Shown: piece by piece, positions 8,227 to 18,547 of the stretch
Layout of the letters: each line of letters begins with the position of its first letter
How positions within the stretch are numbered: position 1 is the stretch's first letter
NCBI RefSeq assembly: GCF_002632825.1
Contig: NZ_NJAJ01000018.1
Span: forward strand, 1-64,000
Origin: Xenorhabdus stockiae
GTDB taxonomy: Bacteria; Pseudomonadota; Gammaproteobacteria; Enterobacterales; Enterobacteriaceae
Direction of reading: 5' to 3'
DNA length: 64,000 bases
Notes under the pieces: model-generated
What the model was told of the DNA's origin: nothing
What the model saw: the letters and a program-made list of their open reading frames with translations, nothing else
The model's database searches: none
Made by a program: the position numbers and the translations under genes

Positions 8227-11200
8227 ATGAGAGAATTAACGTCAATGCAGGCAGCCTACTGGGTCGGGCGTCATGTTCAGGCCGATCTGGGAGGCGTTGC
8301 CGCGCACCTTTATGCTGAGTTCGATGGCGATGACATTGAAGTGAGTCGATTTAAACAGGCTCTGGAACGCGTTTGTTCTCTACACCCTATGCTAAGACTC
8401 TGTGTCGATGCTGAGGGTCTTCAGTCTGTGACTTCATTCAGTGAATCGTTATTGCCGGAGGTCGAAGATTTTCGCGGATTATCAGAACAAGAAGCGGAGA
8501 AGTTACTTCTCGTTAAACGTACGAAGTGGACGCATCAGAAACTTGATCTTTCTTCTGGTCAGGCATCGAGATTCTCGCTCAGTCTGCTAAATGACGGAAA
8601 ATTTCGCCTGCATATTGATACAGATATGATAGCTGTCGATCCTTCCAGTTTCCGGGTATTAATGGAGGATCTGGCGATATTTTATGATAATCCAGACCAG
8701 CCAGCTCCGGTAGTCGCATCATATTTCGAATGGTGCGATCAACTGCGCACCGATCCCCACCTGAAAGCGGCCCGTGAAAGGGATAGAATCTGGTGGCGTT
8801 CACGTATTCCACATATTCCACCAGCCCCTGCTCTGCCTATTAACAAAACTCCGCCCGATCAGGTTCACAGCCACCGCTTAGCGGCATGGCTCCAGCCAGA
8901 CGAACGTCAGGCGCTGAAAAGACTTGCCCGTATACATAAGATAACTATGTCGAGCCTGATGTTGGGGCTTTTCTCCATTATTCTTGGAAAGCATACCGGA
9001 GATAAGCGGTTTCGTCTTAATGTGCCGATGTTCTGGCGCTCTCCCCATGTAGATAATGTAGAAAGAATTGTCGGCGATTTCTCTAATGTGCTTATCCTCG
9101 GCGTTGATATCAATGGAGCTGAAAGTCCTGCTGATCTTAGTCAACAGCTTAGCGAGCAACTGACAGATTTGCTCGCTCACTCGGCTTATCCGGGTGTGAA
9201 TCTGATGCGTGACCTTTCCCGGCATCATGGTGCAACGCAATTAACTCCAGTCGTCTTCACCGCAGCTTTGGATATGCCGGGGGAAGAACTTCTCTCAGAT
9301 CGCGTCAAGCAGGCATTTGGTTCTATGAACTGGGTTATCTCACAAGGCCCGCAAGTTGCCCTTGATGCGCAAGTGGCATCTGCCGATGGCGGTATTCTCA
9401 TCAATTGGGACATTCGTCTGGATATACTGCCAGAAGCATGGATAACCTCAATGTTTGACAATTTTGTCAGTTTCGTCCGTGAAATCGCTACACACCCACA
9501 ACAATTCGATGAAGCAATACAATTTTCATCCAATAACGTCGCAGCCCTATCATCAATAATCAGGCGCAAACCTGCTGACTCTACCGCGCAAATTGATCTG
9601 AAAAACAATATTGGCCTGAAAAACAATATGGAAAAGATAGATAACACGGAAAAACCATTAACCGCTCTTCAACTGGCGTATCTGCTTGGGCGACGAGCAG
9701 AATTACCACTTGGTGGCGTCGCGATGCAAGAGTTTCGTGAATACCGCGGAAGCATGGAATTAGCGCGTTTGCGAAATAATCTGGAGGATATGGTTCAGCG
9801 TCATGAAAGCTTGCGCACCCGAATCGATGCCAAGCGACTTGTCCAATATGTTTGTGCAGATGCAGATATCAATTTACACCAAGTCGACCTGAGCGCTATG
9901 TCACGGGAAGATGCTCTCTGCCATGTAGAAAACCACCGTGAAGAATATGCCCATGCACTTTGCAATTTAGAGCGCTCTCCGTGGGATATAACATTATTTC
10001 GTTTACCAGAATGCCGTTTACCAAAGAATCAATCAGAAAAGGAAGAGCTAGTCGCGTTTATTCGTTTCGACGCGCTGATCCTTGATGGGCGTTCGATAGC
10101 TGCTCTGATGGTAGAACTTTTCGAGGGCAAAGTATCACTTGTCGCGGATACCAGTGCCTCCTTAAATGATGACGATATCTCTGAAAAGCGCAAAATAGAT
10201 GAAGCGTATTGGAAAGCAAAGCTTGAAGCCGTCAGTAGCGCCCCAAGACTTCCGTGGATAAAACCATTGGTGCAAATTGGCACATCCCGCTATGCACGAC
10301 AAAGCTTGATTGTAGCCCGGGAAGATTATGCCGCAGTATCAAAAGCCGGTACTAAGCAAACGCTTTTTAAGAATTCCACTATTATGGCACTGGTGCTTGA
10401 AGTTCTGTCTCATTGGAGCGAAGAGAAGAATCTATCTATCGGTATTCCCGTAGCACCGCAGATCTCTGGTGTTTTGTGTAATCGTTCAAGTTTTATTGTG
10501 GTCAACTGGAATGCTGAGCAAGGCAACCTTTCTGAACGGGCCAGTACCTTACAGAACGATGTGATGGAAGGGATTGAACACCTTGCATTTTCAGGTATAG
10601 ACATTACCCGCATGCTGGTTGAAAAAAATGGGGCTAGCCCTGTTTTACCTGTCGTCATTACCAACGGACTTTCATGGCCGGTATCAGGTCAGGATAGTGG
10701 TATGCAGGTGCATAGCGGTTTGACTCAGACACCACAAGTCGCAATGGATATCCGTTTTTCAACTAATGCGGATAAAGAGCTTGTTTTTGACATCGATTAT
10801 GCAACTGCCGCGATTGAACCCACTTTCATTCAGGACATTTTACAGGCTCTAAGCAAGGCGATACAGGCCATCGTATCATCAGGCGTATTCATCCTTTCAG
10901 CGCAGAATATTATCGATACAGACCACTATCGATTAAACGGTGTCGAAGCTGATTTTCACTGCGGACAATTTCTCAGCCGGATAGCCGCCAATATTTTCGA
11001 CAACAAAAACACCAAAACGGCACTCATCTGTGGCGACAGACATATCAGCTACGCTGATCTGGGGCATGATGTACGTCGAATAATGAGCGCTTTCAGGGAG
11101 AAAGGACTTTCCGAGGGTAGCGTTGTCGCCCTTTGCCTGCACCGTGGGCCTGAACATACAGCAGTAACCCTAGCCTGCGCATTAACAGGAGTGATCTGGG

Positions 11201-12762
11201 TTCCGATAGACGCAGACTCCCCCTCAGAGCGACTGCATTATCTCCTTGAAAACTGTCATCCGGATCTTGTCGTAACGACAAAAAGAGAAGGTATTGAACA
11301 TCCGGCGGAAATGCCTGAAACACTCTTATCAGCCGAACCTTTAGCAGAACTCCCACTTCCGCTTGACGCTCTCTCATCAAGTGAGGCACCCGCTTATTAT
11401 CTCTACACATCAGGGACAACCGGAAGGCCAAAGTGCGTTGTTTTATCCAATAAATCAACATCGAATGTCATTACCAGTACCCTTAAAGAGTGGTCTGTAA
11501 CACATCAGGATGTCTTCATTTCTGTAACGCCTTTACATCATGATATGTCGGTTTTCGACGTTTTGGGGTGCCTGACCGCCGGTGCAACACTGGTTCTTCC
11601 CGCTGTCGGTGAAGAAAAGGATGCCCTGTGCTGGAACCAGTTAGTTGCCAGACACAAGGTCACATTATGGTGCTCTGTGCCTGCTATTTTGGAAATGCTC
11701 CTCGCATGCCGTCAGGGTGATGAATTAAAAAGCCTGCGGTTGATTGCTCAGGGTGGCGATTACATCAAACCTGCTGTGATTGGTAACTTACGTACACTGC
11801 TACCGGCAGTGCGGTTGATTTCGTTAGGGGGACCAACCGAAACGACTATATGGAGTATATGGCACGAAATTGGGCAGGATGATATCAGTCAAATCCCTTA
11901 TGGAAAACCCTTGCCTGCTAACAGCTACTTTCTGTTGAACGAGTGTGGTAGCCACTGTCCGGTGGGTGTGACTGGCCTTATGCATACGGCTGGCGTCAAC
12001 GTCGCATTGGGTTATCTGGAAAACGGGAAGCTCACCCAGACCAATTTTGTCACCATCAGGGATACAAACGGAGAAGACATCCGAGCGTTCCGAACCGGCG
12101 ATCACGGGCATTATCGTCACGATGGCATCATTGTTTTTGATAGCCGTGTCAACGGTTACGTCAAGGTGCGCGGAGTGCGTATTTCGTTGCCGGATATCGA
12201 GAATGAACTGGTTCGTCATCCGTCAGTTAAGCACATTCTTGTGGTGAATTATGGTGATGAAATGCATGGTGAAACCTCTATCGGCGTACTTTATGTACCG
12301 CTAAAAGAAGATGCCCTGTCAGGAGCAGAATTGCGCAAATATGCCAGCCAATGTCTGCCTCCATCACATATTCCCACACGGTTCGCACAGGTCACCGAAT
12401 TACCGCTCTCACCAAATGGTAAACCTGACCGCCCTAAAGCACGCAGCCTATTGATGGAATCTGTGCATGAAGCATCGACTATTCGACAAGATCCTTCCCC
12501 TGAAAGACAGGCAGAGATAGAAGAGACTGGAGTGAAAAAGAAAGTGCTGGAAATCTATCTGGACGTGCTCGGCAAATCACAAGATAGTCATTTTGATGGT
12601 TCCAGCGACTTCATCAGCATGGGATTACGCCCCCAGCATCTGAAAATAATTTCGGTACGAATCTCCGAGGAATTTGCTATCGATGTTTCGTTACCACAAT
12701 TGCTGCGTTGCCGTAATGCCGCAGAGGTTGAACAGCAACTGAACGCATCTCTGCGCTTTTGA
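8227..12762 (+). CDS. Siderophore NRPS, Cy-Cy-A with a defective carrier domain (AngN+AngR-like)
   Basis: The product has 1511 residues. Heterocyclisation domain 1 (about 1-430) carries DxxxxDxxS at Asp133, Asp138 and Ser141. Heterocyclisation domain 2 (about 470-890) carries it at Asp615, Asp620 and Ser623. An adenylation domain (about 915-1400) has YLYTSGTTGRPK and GGPTETTIW. Reading the pocket by eye gives roughly D-M-F-C-A-G-L-I-W-K; the L-I-W end matches cysteine-type pockets, but the assignment is weak. The C-terminal carrier domain reads SMGLRPQHL, with Pro1469 where the phosphopantetheine serine should be, so it cannot be loaded. From memory, AngR of anguibactin synthesis also lacks this serine. 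The working carrier is then probably Ser452 of the gene at 4246. There is no clear ribosome-binding site. Confidence 0.88.
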   Translation: MRELTSMQAAYWVGRHVQADLGGVAAHLYAEFDGDDIEVSRFKQALERVCSLHPMLRLCVDAEGLQSVTSFSESLLPEVEDFRGLSEQEAEKLLLVKRTKWTHQKLDLSSGQASRFSLSLLNDGKFRLHIDTDMIAVDPSSFRVLMEDLAIFYDNPDQPAPVVASYFEWCDQLRTDPHLKAARERDRIWWRSRIPHIPPAPALPINKTPPDQVHSHRLAAWLQPDERQALKRLARIHKITMSSLMLGLFSIILGKHTGDKRFRLNVPMFWRSPHVDNVERIVGDFSNVLILGVDINGAESPADLSQQLSEQLTDLLAHSAYPGVNLMRDLSRHHGATQLTPVVFTAALDMPGEELLSDRVKQAFGSMNWVISQGPQVALDAQVASADGGILINWDIRLDILPEAWITSMFDNFVSFVREIATHPQQFDEAIQFSSNNVAALSSIIRRKPADSTAQIDLKNNIGLKNNMEKIDNTEKPLTALQLAYLLGRRAELPLGGVAMQEFREYRGSMELARLRNNLEDMVQRHESLRTRIDAKRLVQYVCADADINLHQVDLSAMSREDALCHVENHREEYAHALCNLERSPWDITLFRLPECRLPKNQSEKEELVAFIRFDALILDGRSIAALMVELFEGKVSLVADTSASLNDDDISEKRKIDEAYWKAKLEAVSSAPRLPWIKPLVQIGTSRYARQSLIVAREDYAAVSKAGTKQTLFKNSTIMALVLEVLSHWSEEKNLSIGIPVAPQISGVLCNRSSFIVVNWNAEQGNLSERASTLQNDVMEGIEHLAFSGIDITRMLVEKNGASPVLPVVITNGLSWPVSGQDSGMQVHSGLTQTPQVAMDIRFSTNADKELVFDIDYATAAIEPTFIQDILQALSKAIQAIVSSGVFILSAQNIIDTDHYRLNGVEADFHCGQFLSRIAANIFDNKNTKTALICGDRHISYADLGHDVRRIMSAFREKGLSEGSVVALCLHRGPEHTAVTLACALTGVIWVPIDADSPSERLHYLLENCHPDLVVTTKREGIEHPAEMPETLLSAEPLAELPLPLDALSSSEAPAYYLYTSGTTGRPKCVVLSNKSTSNVITSTLKEWSVTHQDVFISVTPLHHDMSVFDVLGCLTAGATLVLPAVGEEKDALCWNQLVARHKVTLWCSVPAILEMLLACRQGDELKSLRLIAQGGDYIKPAVIGNLRTLLPAVRLISLGGPTETTIWSIWHEIGQDDISQIPYGKPLPANSYFLLNECGSHCPVGVTGLMHTAGVNVALGYLENGKLTQTNFVTIRDTNGEDIRAFRTGDHGHYRHDGIIVFDSRVNGYVKVRGVRISLPDIENELVRHPSVKHILVVNYGDEMHGETSIGVLYVPLKEDALSGAELRKYASQCLPPSHIPTRFAQVTELPLSPNGKPDRPKARSLLMESVHEASTIRQDPSPERQAEIEETGVKKKVLEIYLDVLGKSQDSHFDGSSDFISMGLRPQHLKIISVRISEEFAIDVSLPQLLRCRNAAEVEQQLNASLRF

Positions 12763-12782
12763 AAACAGTTCGGATTATTAAC

Positions 12783-14138
12783 ATGAATAATATTGACCTT
12801 ATCGGTATTGGCATCGGCCCCTTCAATCTGGGATTAGCGGCCCTGCTTTCGTCACACTCTAATCTGACCAGCCTTTTCCTCGATCGCAAGCCTGAGTTTC
12901 GCTGGCATGAAGGTCTCCTACTACCGGGGACAACGTTACAGGTTCCATTTCTGGCCGATCTGGTCACGATGGCAGATCCTACACATCCTCTGAGCTTCCT
13001 GAATTATCTTCATAAGCACGACCGTATTTACAAATTCTATTACTATGAAAAATTTCAGATCCCTCGTCAGGAATATGACCATTATTGCCGCTGGGTGACA
13101 CAACAACTTCCCTCCTGTCAGTTTGGTGAAAATGTCATTGATGTGGCTTATGACCTGACATCTGAGCGTTTCATTATTGAAAGTAAGACTCACACGCGTT
13201 CAACGCATCAGTACTACAGTCGTAATCTTGCCATTGGTATAGGAACAGCCCCGTTCCTGCCTGAATGGGCTAACATCCAAACTAAAGCACCTATCTTTCA
13301 TTCGGCAGACTTCATCAACAAACGAGCACAACTCTCAACATGCCGACGTATCACCGTGATTGGCTCAGGGCAAAGTGCTGCTGAATGCGTGCTGGCACTC
13401 TATAGTGCGTTGACTCCTGAAATGATAGAAGACGGTGCTTCAGTCCAGTGGATTACCCGCTCTGCCGGTTTCCACCCGATGGAATCATCGAAACTCGGCC
13501 AGGAATGTTTTACGCCTGCTTACATGAACCATTTCCACAGCCTAAGCAGAGAAAAACGCCGCACGATCGCATCGGGTCAAGGGGGGCTTTATAAAGGTAT
13601 CAGCGTCTCAACTATCGCAGATATCTTCGATATTTTGTATGAACGTTCCATCGGCGGTCGTGATCCGGGTCTTTCCCTTGTTTCAAACTGCGAGGTTGAG
13701 CAGGTGGAAAATATAAGAGACTCCGGGGCACTGCGGATCGTTTTTCGCCATCAGCAGCTTGATGAAGTCAGTTTCATTGAGACTGACGCCATTGTTGCTG
13801 CTACAGGTTATAAGCACACCAGCCCCAAATGGCTAGAAGGACTCAAGAAGACGGTACTTGCCACCGATGATTATGGTGATTTGATTGTGAAAGAGAACTT
13901 TAGCGCTCAACGCCTTGATAAAGGAAAAGGCCTTATATTCGTACAGAATGCTGAGATCTTCCAACACGGCATTGGTTCTCCCGATCTGGGACTTGGCGCA
14001 TATCGTAATAGCATTATTGCCAACCAGCTTCTTGGCCGAGCGCATTATCGCCTGCCTCAAAACTCATCATTCCAGAGCTTTGGTCTGCAAGAACATCACA
14101 ATATCGGAGATAAAAATGACGTTATCCCTTGCCGATAA
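12783..14138 (+). CDS. FAD/NADPH-dependent amine N-monooxygenase (histamine N-hydroxylase candidate)
   Basis: This 451-residue protein belongs to the lysine/ornithine N-monooxygenase family. It has an FAD-binding [15 protein letters not shown] near the N-terminus, an NADPH-binding [15 protein letters not shown] in the middle, and the C-terminal [11 protein letters not shown] motif. The ATG at 12783 is chosen because it aligns with the family start; the reading frame is open upstream to a TTG at 12759. The next gene encodes histidine decarboxylase, so histamine is the likely substrate, as for AngU/BasC. It overlaps that gene by 23 bases, which suggests translational coupling. The substrate is an inference from context. 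Confidence 0.88.
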   Translation: MNNIDLIGIGIGPFNLGLAALLSSHSNLTSLFLDRKPEFRWHEGLLLPGTTLQVPFLADLVTMADPTHPLSFLNYLHKHDRIYKFYYYEKFQIPRQEYDHYCRWVTQQLPSCQFGENVIDVAYDLTSERFIIESKTHTRSTHQYYSRNLAIGIGTAPFLPEWANIQTKAPIFHSADFINKRAQLSTCRRITVIGSGQSAAECVLALYSALTPEMIEDGASVQWITRSAGFHPMESSKLGQECFTPAYMNHFHSLSREKRRTIASGQGGLYKGISVSTIADIFDILYERSIGGRDPGLSLVSNCEVEQVENIRDSGALRIVFRHQQLDEVSFIETDAIVAATGYKHTSPKWLEGLKKTVLATDDYGDLIVKENFSAQRLDKGKGLIFVQNAEIFQHGIGSPDLGLGAYRNSIIANQLLGRAHYRLPQNSSFQSFGLQEHHNIGDKNDVIPCR

Positions 14139-15276
14139 GGACAGGCTAGATGCATTTTGGTATCACTGTGTTAAAAACCAGCATTTCAATATCGGTTATC
14201 CAGAATCCTCAGACTTTGATTACTCTTACTTACAGCGGTTCATGCAGTTCTCTATCAACAATTGCGGGGACTGGGGAGCAGAGTGCAACTATCTTTTAAA
14301 CTCCTTTGAGTTCGAAAAAGAAGTCATGGAGTACTTTGCTGAACTGTTCAGAATCCCTTTTGAAGACAGTTGGGGCTATGTGACCAACGGGGGAACGGAA
14401 GGTAATATGTTCGGCTGCTATCTGGGGCGGGAATTATTCCCGGATGGAACGCTCTATTATTCAAAAGATACTCATTATTCGGTGGCAAAAATCGTCAAAT
14501 TATTGCGTATCAAATCTTGTTTAGTGGAATCCTTACCCACCGGTGAGATAGATGATCATGACCTGCTACAGAAAATCATCGCTCATAAAGAACCCCATCC
14601 CATCATCTTTGCTAACATTGGCACGACATTGCGCGGTGCGGTGGATAACATAAAAATCATTCAACAGCGTATGCAGCAAGCGGGTATCGCCCGCGAAAAT
14701 TACTATCTACATGCTGACGCCGCCTTAAGTGGGATGATCTTGCCATTTGTAGATAATCCACAACCCTTCACCTTTGCCGATGGTATCGACTCAATCAGTG
14801 TCTCCGGGCACAAAATGATAGGCTCACCCATTCCTTGCGGAATTGTTGTTGCGAAACGGAAAAATGTCGAACGTATTTCCGTTGATATTGATTATATTTC
14901 GGCTCAGGACAAGACTATCTCCGGTTCACGTAATGGCCAGACGCCACTGATGATGTGGGCGGCTATTCGCAGCCATTCGTTCGCCGATTGGCATCACCGC
15001 GTCAAACGCTGTCTGGAAATGGCACAATATGCCGTCAAGCGTTTCCGATCTGCGGGGATAGATGCCTGGTGTCATGATAACTCTATTACAGTGGTATTTC
15101 CCTGCCCGTCGGTCGCTGTCTGGAAAAAGCATTGTCTGGCAACATCAGGAAACACGGCACACTTAATAACCACACCACATCATCACGACAGTAGTAAAAT
15201 CGATATCTTAATCAATGACGTTATTGCTGATTCCCGCCAGATCGTTAACGTGCGGAATGTTGTATGTGAGCAGTAA
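14116..15276 (+). CDS. hdc: PLP-dependent histidine decarboxylase
   Basis: This 386-residue enzyme should convert histidine to histamine. It closely matches the PLP-dependent histidine decarboxylase of Morganella as I recall it, including [35 protein letters not shown] and HADAALSGM. The PLP lysine is Lys233 in [11 protein letters not shown]. The ATG at 14116 is preceded by CGGAGAT; the frame is open further upstream, but only the region from 14116 matches the family. Amino-acid decarboxylases of this type serve siderophore synthesis in anguibactin and acinetobactin clusters. Its position after the N-monooxygenase fits production of N-hydroxyhistamine. Confidence 0.93.
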   Translation: MTLSLADKDRLDAFWYHCVKNQHFNIGYPESSDFDYSYLQRFMQFSINNCGDWGAECNYLLNSFEFEKEVMEYFAELFRIPFEDSWGYVTNGGTEGNMFGCYLGRELFPDGTLYYSKDTHYSVAKIVKLLRIKSCLVESLPTGEIDDHDLLQKIIAHKEPHPIIFANIGTTLRGAVDNIKIIQQRMQQAGIARENYYLHADAALSGMILPFVDNPQPFTFADGIDSISVSGHKMIGSPIPCGIVVAKRKNVERISVDIDYISAQDKTISGSRNGQTPLMMWAAIRSHSFADWHHRVKRCLEMAQYAVKRFRSAGIDAWCHDNSITVVFPCPSVAVWKKHCLATSGNTAHLITTPHHHDSSKIDILINDVIADSRQIVNVRNVVCEQ

Positions 15277-15375
15277 AACAATAATAGTGAGGCTGATTAT
15301 TTTCAGGCTATGCGGCATTAAGGACGCAGAGAATGGGTCATCCATAAGATAAAACCGTAACCTGACTGCTCGTCA

Positions 15376-15400
15376 GATAAACGATAACAGCCATCATTTT
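15376..15400. promoter_or_regulatory. Possible degenerate Fur box upstream of the ABC transporter genes
   Basis: GATAAACGATAACAGCCATCATT in the 220-base gap before the transporter genes contains two GATAA-type half sites and an inverted ATCAT. It is a poor match compared with the site at 4022-4047. It is listed because this gap is the only large break in the plus-strand siderophore run and may contain a second iron-controlled promoter. Confidence 0.3.
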
Positions 15401-15499
15401 TCTGCTGTGTTATGGATAGGGTGATTTTGGTATTCTGCCTGAACCCTAACCATGTCACTGCAATTTTTTTTATATATAAGATAACTGAAGGAGCTTTTG

Positions 15500-16297
15500 G
15501 TGCTTACAGCAAAAAATATCACCGCAACTTACGGTAAAAAAACCGTATTGCATGATTTGTCAGTAGACTTTGCCCAAGGGCGCATTACCGCGCTCGTCGG
15601 GTCTAATGGCTGCGGTAAGTCAACACTTCTGAAGTCCATCATGGGCTTCATTCCACTGAAAAGCGGGGAAATTTTACTGGAAGGTAAGCCGATTACAGGA
15701 ATAGGCCGCAAAGCGCTGGCCCGAAAGATCTCTTATCTGCCACAGGAATGCCACTGCCCGGACTACATGACACTGGGAGAGTTGATCGAACTGGCTGCTT
15801 GTGGACGCCATTCTCTTTTCGGCGGGGCATCTGCGCGGGATCGCAAACTGTTTCATGATGTGCTAGAAATCGTCGGCTTGGCTGATCAGGCCAATTCTCA
15901 GGTCAGTTCCCTTTCAGGAGGACAACGCCAGCGGGCCTGGGTGGCGATGGTGCTTGCACAGGATACTGACATCATTCTTATGGACGAACCCGTCAATCAC
16001 TTAGATATCAAATATCAGTACACCGTGCTAAAACTGATCCGTGATCTCTCACTCCAGCACGGAAAAACTATCGTTGTGGTGTTACATGATTTAAATCTGA
16101 CTACCACTTTTGCCGATGATGTTGTGATGCTTAATACTGGCAACGTCGTTGCCGCGGGCGCTGTGAGTAAAACAATAACCGTAGATAATATCCAGCGTGT
16201 ATTCGATATTCCGGCTGATATTTTCAGTTATAATGGCAGTCTTATCTGTCAGCCTTATCCGGGCATAAACCAACCTGAAAATTGGTCCGGAGTATAA
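15500..16297 (+). CDS. ABC transporter ATPase for ferric siderophore
   Basis: The 265-residue protein is a FecE/FepC-type ATPase. Walker A is GSNGCGKST (Lys40), the signature is SSLSGGQRQRAWVAM, Walker B is DIILMDEPVNHLD, and the switch histidine lies in VVLHDLN. I prefer GTG 15500 as the start because AAGGAG (15488-15493) sits 6 bases upstream; a TTG one codon earlier is too close. It powers import through the two permeases directly downstream, and the stop is 2 bases before the first permease start. Confidence 0.92.
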   Translation: MLTAKNITATYGKKTVLHDLSVDFAQGRITALVGSNGCGKSTLLKSIMGFIPLKSGEILLEGKPITGIGRKALARKISYLPQECHCPDYMTLGELIELAACGRHSLFGGASARDRKLFHDVLEIVGLADQANSQVSSLSGGQRQRAWVAMVLAQDTDIILMDEPVNHLDIKYQYTVLKLIRDLSLQHGKTIVVVLHDLNLTTTFADDVVMLNTGNVVAAGAVSKTITVDNIQRVFDIPADIFSYNGSLICQPYPGINQPENWSGV

Positions 16298-16299
16298 CG

Positions 16300-17310
16300 A
16301 TGAAACCCAGTCTATTCTTTATATTCGCACCTTTTTTATTACTGCTGATCTTCTTTTTTAGTCTTTCTTTCGGTGCAAATATTGCGTCATTTTCGCAAAT
16401 TTATGCCGCTTTAACCCAGTCTGAACCACAAAACTATGAACAAGCCGTTATTTTATACCAGCGACTGCCACGTGCGCTGATTTCTGTTTATGTCGGAGCG
16501 GTGATGGCATGCAGCGGTCTTGTTTTCCAGGGGCTTATCCGCAACCCGCTGGCTTCTTCATCAACATTAGGCATCAATGCCGGTGCAACCCTGTTTGTCG
16601 TAGCTGGTGCAATCGTGTTTTCGCTCGACCTGACATTACAAGGCATAGCGGCCCTTTTAGGTGGGCTATTTGGTTTTTTGTCATCTCTTTTAATATCTCG
16701 TCTGGCGGGCGTTAACACCGTTTCTCGCGACTTGCTGCTGATACTGGCTGGCACATTAATAGCGATGCTTTATCTTGGGGTAAGTAATGCTGTTCTTCTT
16801 GCTTATCCTGAAACGCGAACTGAATATTTGAGCTGGCTAGCAGGGGCTATCAATCATGTTTATATCACAAGACTGCACCATTTCTGGTGGTTCGGTCTGC
16901 TGGCCTTAATCGTGCTTTTATTACTGGCTCGTCCTCTGACGCTCATTCTGCTCGGTTACGAAAAAGCGCATTCGATTGGTGTGAATGCAACGCTTGTTTC
17001 GCGCATTGCGCTAATTGCCGCCATAGTTGCATCCAGTTCTGCCGTTGCCATATGCGGGCCGATCGGTTTCGTAGGGCTGATTGTACCCCATATTGTCAAG
17101 CCTTTGGTTGGACAGAACTTTATGCTGTCGCTGCCAGCCTGTGCTCTGGCAGGAGCAAGTATCTGCCTGATCGCTAATCTTTGTGCGCAGACACTCTTCC
17201 AGCCTTATGTCATACATACCGGCATTCTGATGGATTTTTTGGGCGGGCTGTTTTTTATCTGGATCATCAGAAAACGCTATCTTTCAACAACATCAACGAG
17301 ATTGTTATGA
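16300..17310 (+). CDS. Iron-siderophore ABC transporter permease (FecCD family) 1
   Basis: The 336-residue product is a polytopic FecCD-type permease, with a hydrophobic N-terminus, QRLPRALISVYVGAVMACSGLVFQGLIRNPLA, and the conserved GPIGFVGLIVPHI motif that contacts the ATPase. The start ATG at 16300 follows CCGGAG with proper spacing. It ends with an ATGA overlap to the second permease, so the two should be made in equal amounts as a heterodimer. It resembles FatD/FatC-type proteins of anguibactin uptake. Confidence 0.92.
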   Translation: MKPSLFFIFAPFLLLLIFFFSLSFGANIASFSQIYAALTQSEPQNYEQAVILYQRLPRALISVYVGAVMACSGLVFQGLIRNPLASSSTLGINAGATLFVVAGAIVFSLDLTLQGIAALLGGLFGFLSSLLISRLAGVNTVSRDLLLILAGTLIAMLYLGVSNAVLLAYPETRTEYLSWLAGAINHVYITRLHHFWWFGLLALIVLLLLARPLTLILLGYEKAHSIGVNATLVSRIALIAAIVASSSAVAICGPIGFVGLIVPHIVKPLVGQNFMLSLPACALAGASICLIANLCAQTLFQPYVIHTGILMDFLGGLFFIWIIRKRYLSTTSTRLL

Positions 17311-18362
17311 AGTTCAGTCAGGCAATAGACGGAAAACGAGTATTACGTTTCGCGAATGGATTACAAATGCGTACCCTCGATATAAAAGTCGGGTTATGTC
17401 TATTTACCATTACGATCATACTCGTCGTTATTTCTTTAAGCGTGGGAGTTACGGACGTTGGTGTCTATGAATTCTTGCATATGCTTTTCGGTAACTCGCT
17501 GGAACACCACCAGTTTTATGCACTCTGGGTTGTACGGATCCCGCATATTTTATTGGGGCTGATGGTTGGTTGGTGCGCGGCCCTTGCCGGCGCTATTCTA
17601 CAACCGATTGCTCGTAATCCATTGGCCGACCCCAGTCTTTTTGGCATAAGTCAGGGTTCAATGACAATGATCATCATCTTGCTGGCGTTCGTTCCCACCG
17701 CACCTAACATACTGATCGTCCTTGCTGCACTGGCTGGTGGGCTGGCTGTTGCATTGTTTTTGACTTTACTCGTCGGCAATAATCGCGCAAGTGGCTTGGC
17801 AATTTTATTGATGGGAATTGCTGTCTCGTCCGTTCTCGGTTCAGTCAGCTCTTTTCTTATTCTCTATCTTCCAACAGAGTTATCCCTGCATCTTGCCGGA
17901 TGGATGGAAGGATCACTATTTCAGGCAAGCTGGTCAGTTATCGCATCATTCATGCCATTATTTTTATTGAGCATTATCGGCATTTTGCTCATCGGCCCTG
18001 CTTTAAATCGCTATGAACTTGGAAACGAACTTGCTTTATCCCTTGGAGAACCTATCAAATATTCCCGCCCGATGCTGATGGGATTCTCTGTCTTGTTAAG
18101 CGCTGCATCTGTCACCGCAGTAGGGCCATTGAGCTTTCTAGGGATACTGGCACCACATCTGGCCAGTTTTATTTCATCGGCTACCGGACGCGCCCGTTTG
18201 TTTCTTTCCGCTCTGGTGGGCGGCAATCTAGTCATTGCAGCAGATATCATAACGAAAGCAGCACCAGCAGGCGTCTTTATCCCTATCGGGCTGAGCTTCA
18301 CACTTATTGGTGTGCCCCTGTTCATCCTGACAATGCGGCTTCGCGCACTGCGTAAACACTAA
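17307..18362 (+). CDS. Iron-siderophore ABC transporter permease (FecCD family) 2
   Basis: The 351-residue product is the second FecCD permease. It has VRIPHILLGLMVGWCAALAGAILQPIARNPLADPSLFG near the N-terminus and GPLSFLGILAPHLA as the ATPase-coupling motif. The ATG at 17307 overlaps the previous stop (ATGA). The N-terminus carries about 30 hydrophilic residues before the first membrane segment, slightly longer than usual. This is the last gene of the siderophore run; a terminator follows 57 bases downstream. Confidence 0.92.
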   Translation: MKFSQAIDGKRVLRFANGLQMRTLDIKVGLCLFTITIILVVISLSVGVTDVGVYEFLHMLFGNSLEHHQFYALWVVRIPHILLGLMVGWCAALAGAILQPIARNPLADPSLFGISQGSMTMIIILLAFVPTAPNILIVLAALAGGLAVALFLTLLVGNNRASGLAILLMGIAVSSVLGSVSSFLILYLPTELSLHLAGWMEGSLFQASWSVIASFMPLFLLSIIGILLIGPALNRYELGNELALSLGEPIKYSRPMLMGFSVLLSAASVTAVGPLSFLGILAPHLASFISSATGRARLFLSALVGGNLVIAADIITKAAPAGVFIPIGLSFTLIGVPLFILTMRLRALRKH

Positions 18363-18410
18363 ATATTTGCCGTATCTGTTGTGGAGTGGTGCCCGTTATT
18401 CATCTATGTT

Positions 18411-18472
18411 CCATTTAAACCGTCACTGAAACGTCTTCTTCTGAATAGAACACTTTCAGTGATGGTTTTTTC
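18411..18472 (+). terminator. Terminator of the siderophore transport operon; also a copy of repeat family 2
   Basis: ACCGTCACTGAAA (18419-18431) pairs with TTTCAGTGATGGT (18454-18466) with one wobble pair, followed by TTTTTCT. The left part and loop resemble the sequence at 36375-36427, so it belongs to a small repeat family as well as working as an intrinsic terminator. Confidence 0.75.
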
Positions 18473-18547
18473 TATTTTGGAAAATATCTCAGGTGTGATC
18501 AATTATTGTCAATCACATAATTCCTTAAACTTTCTTTTAGACTAAAA

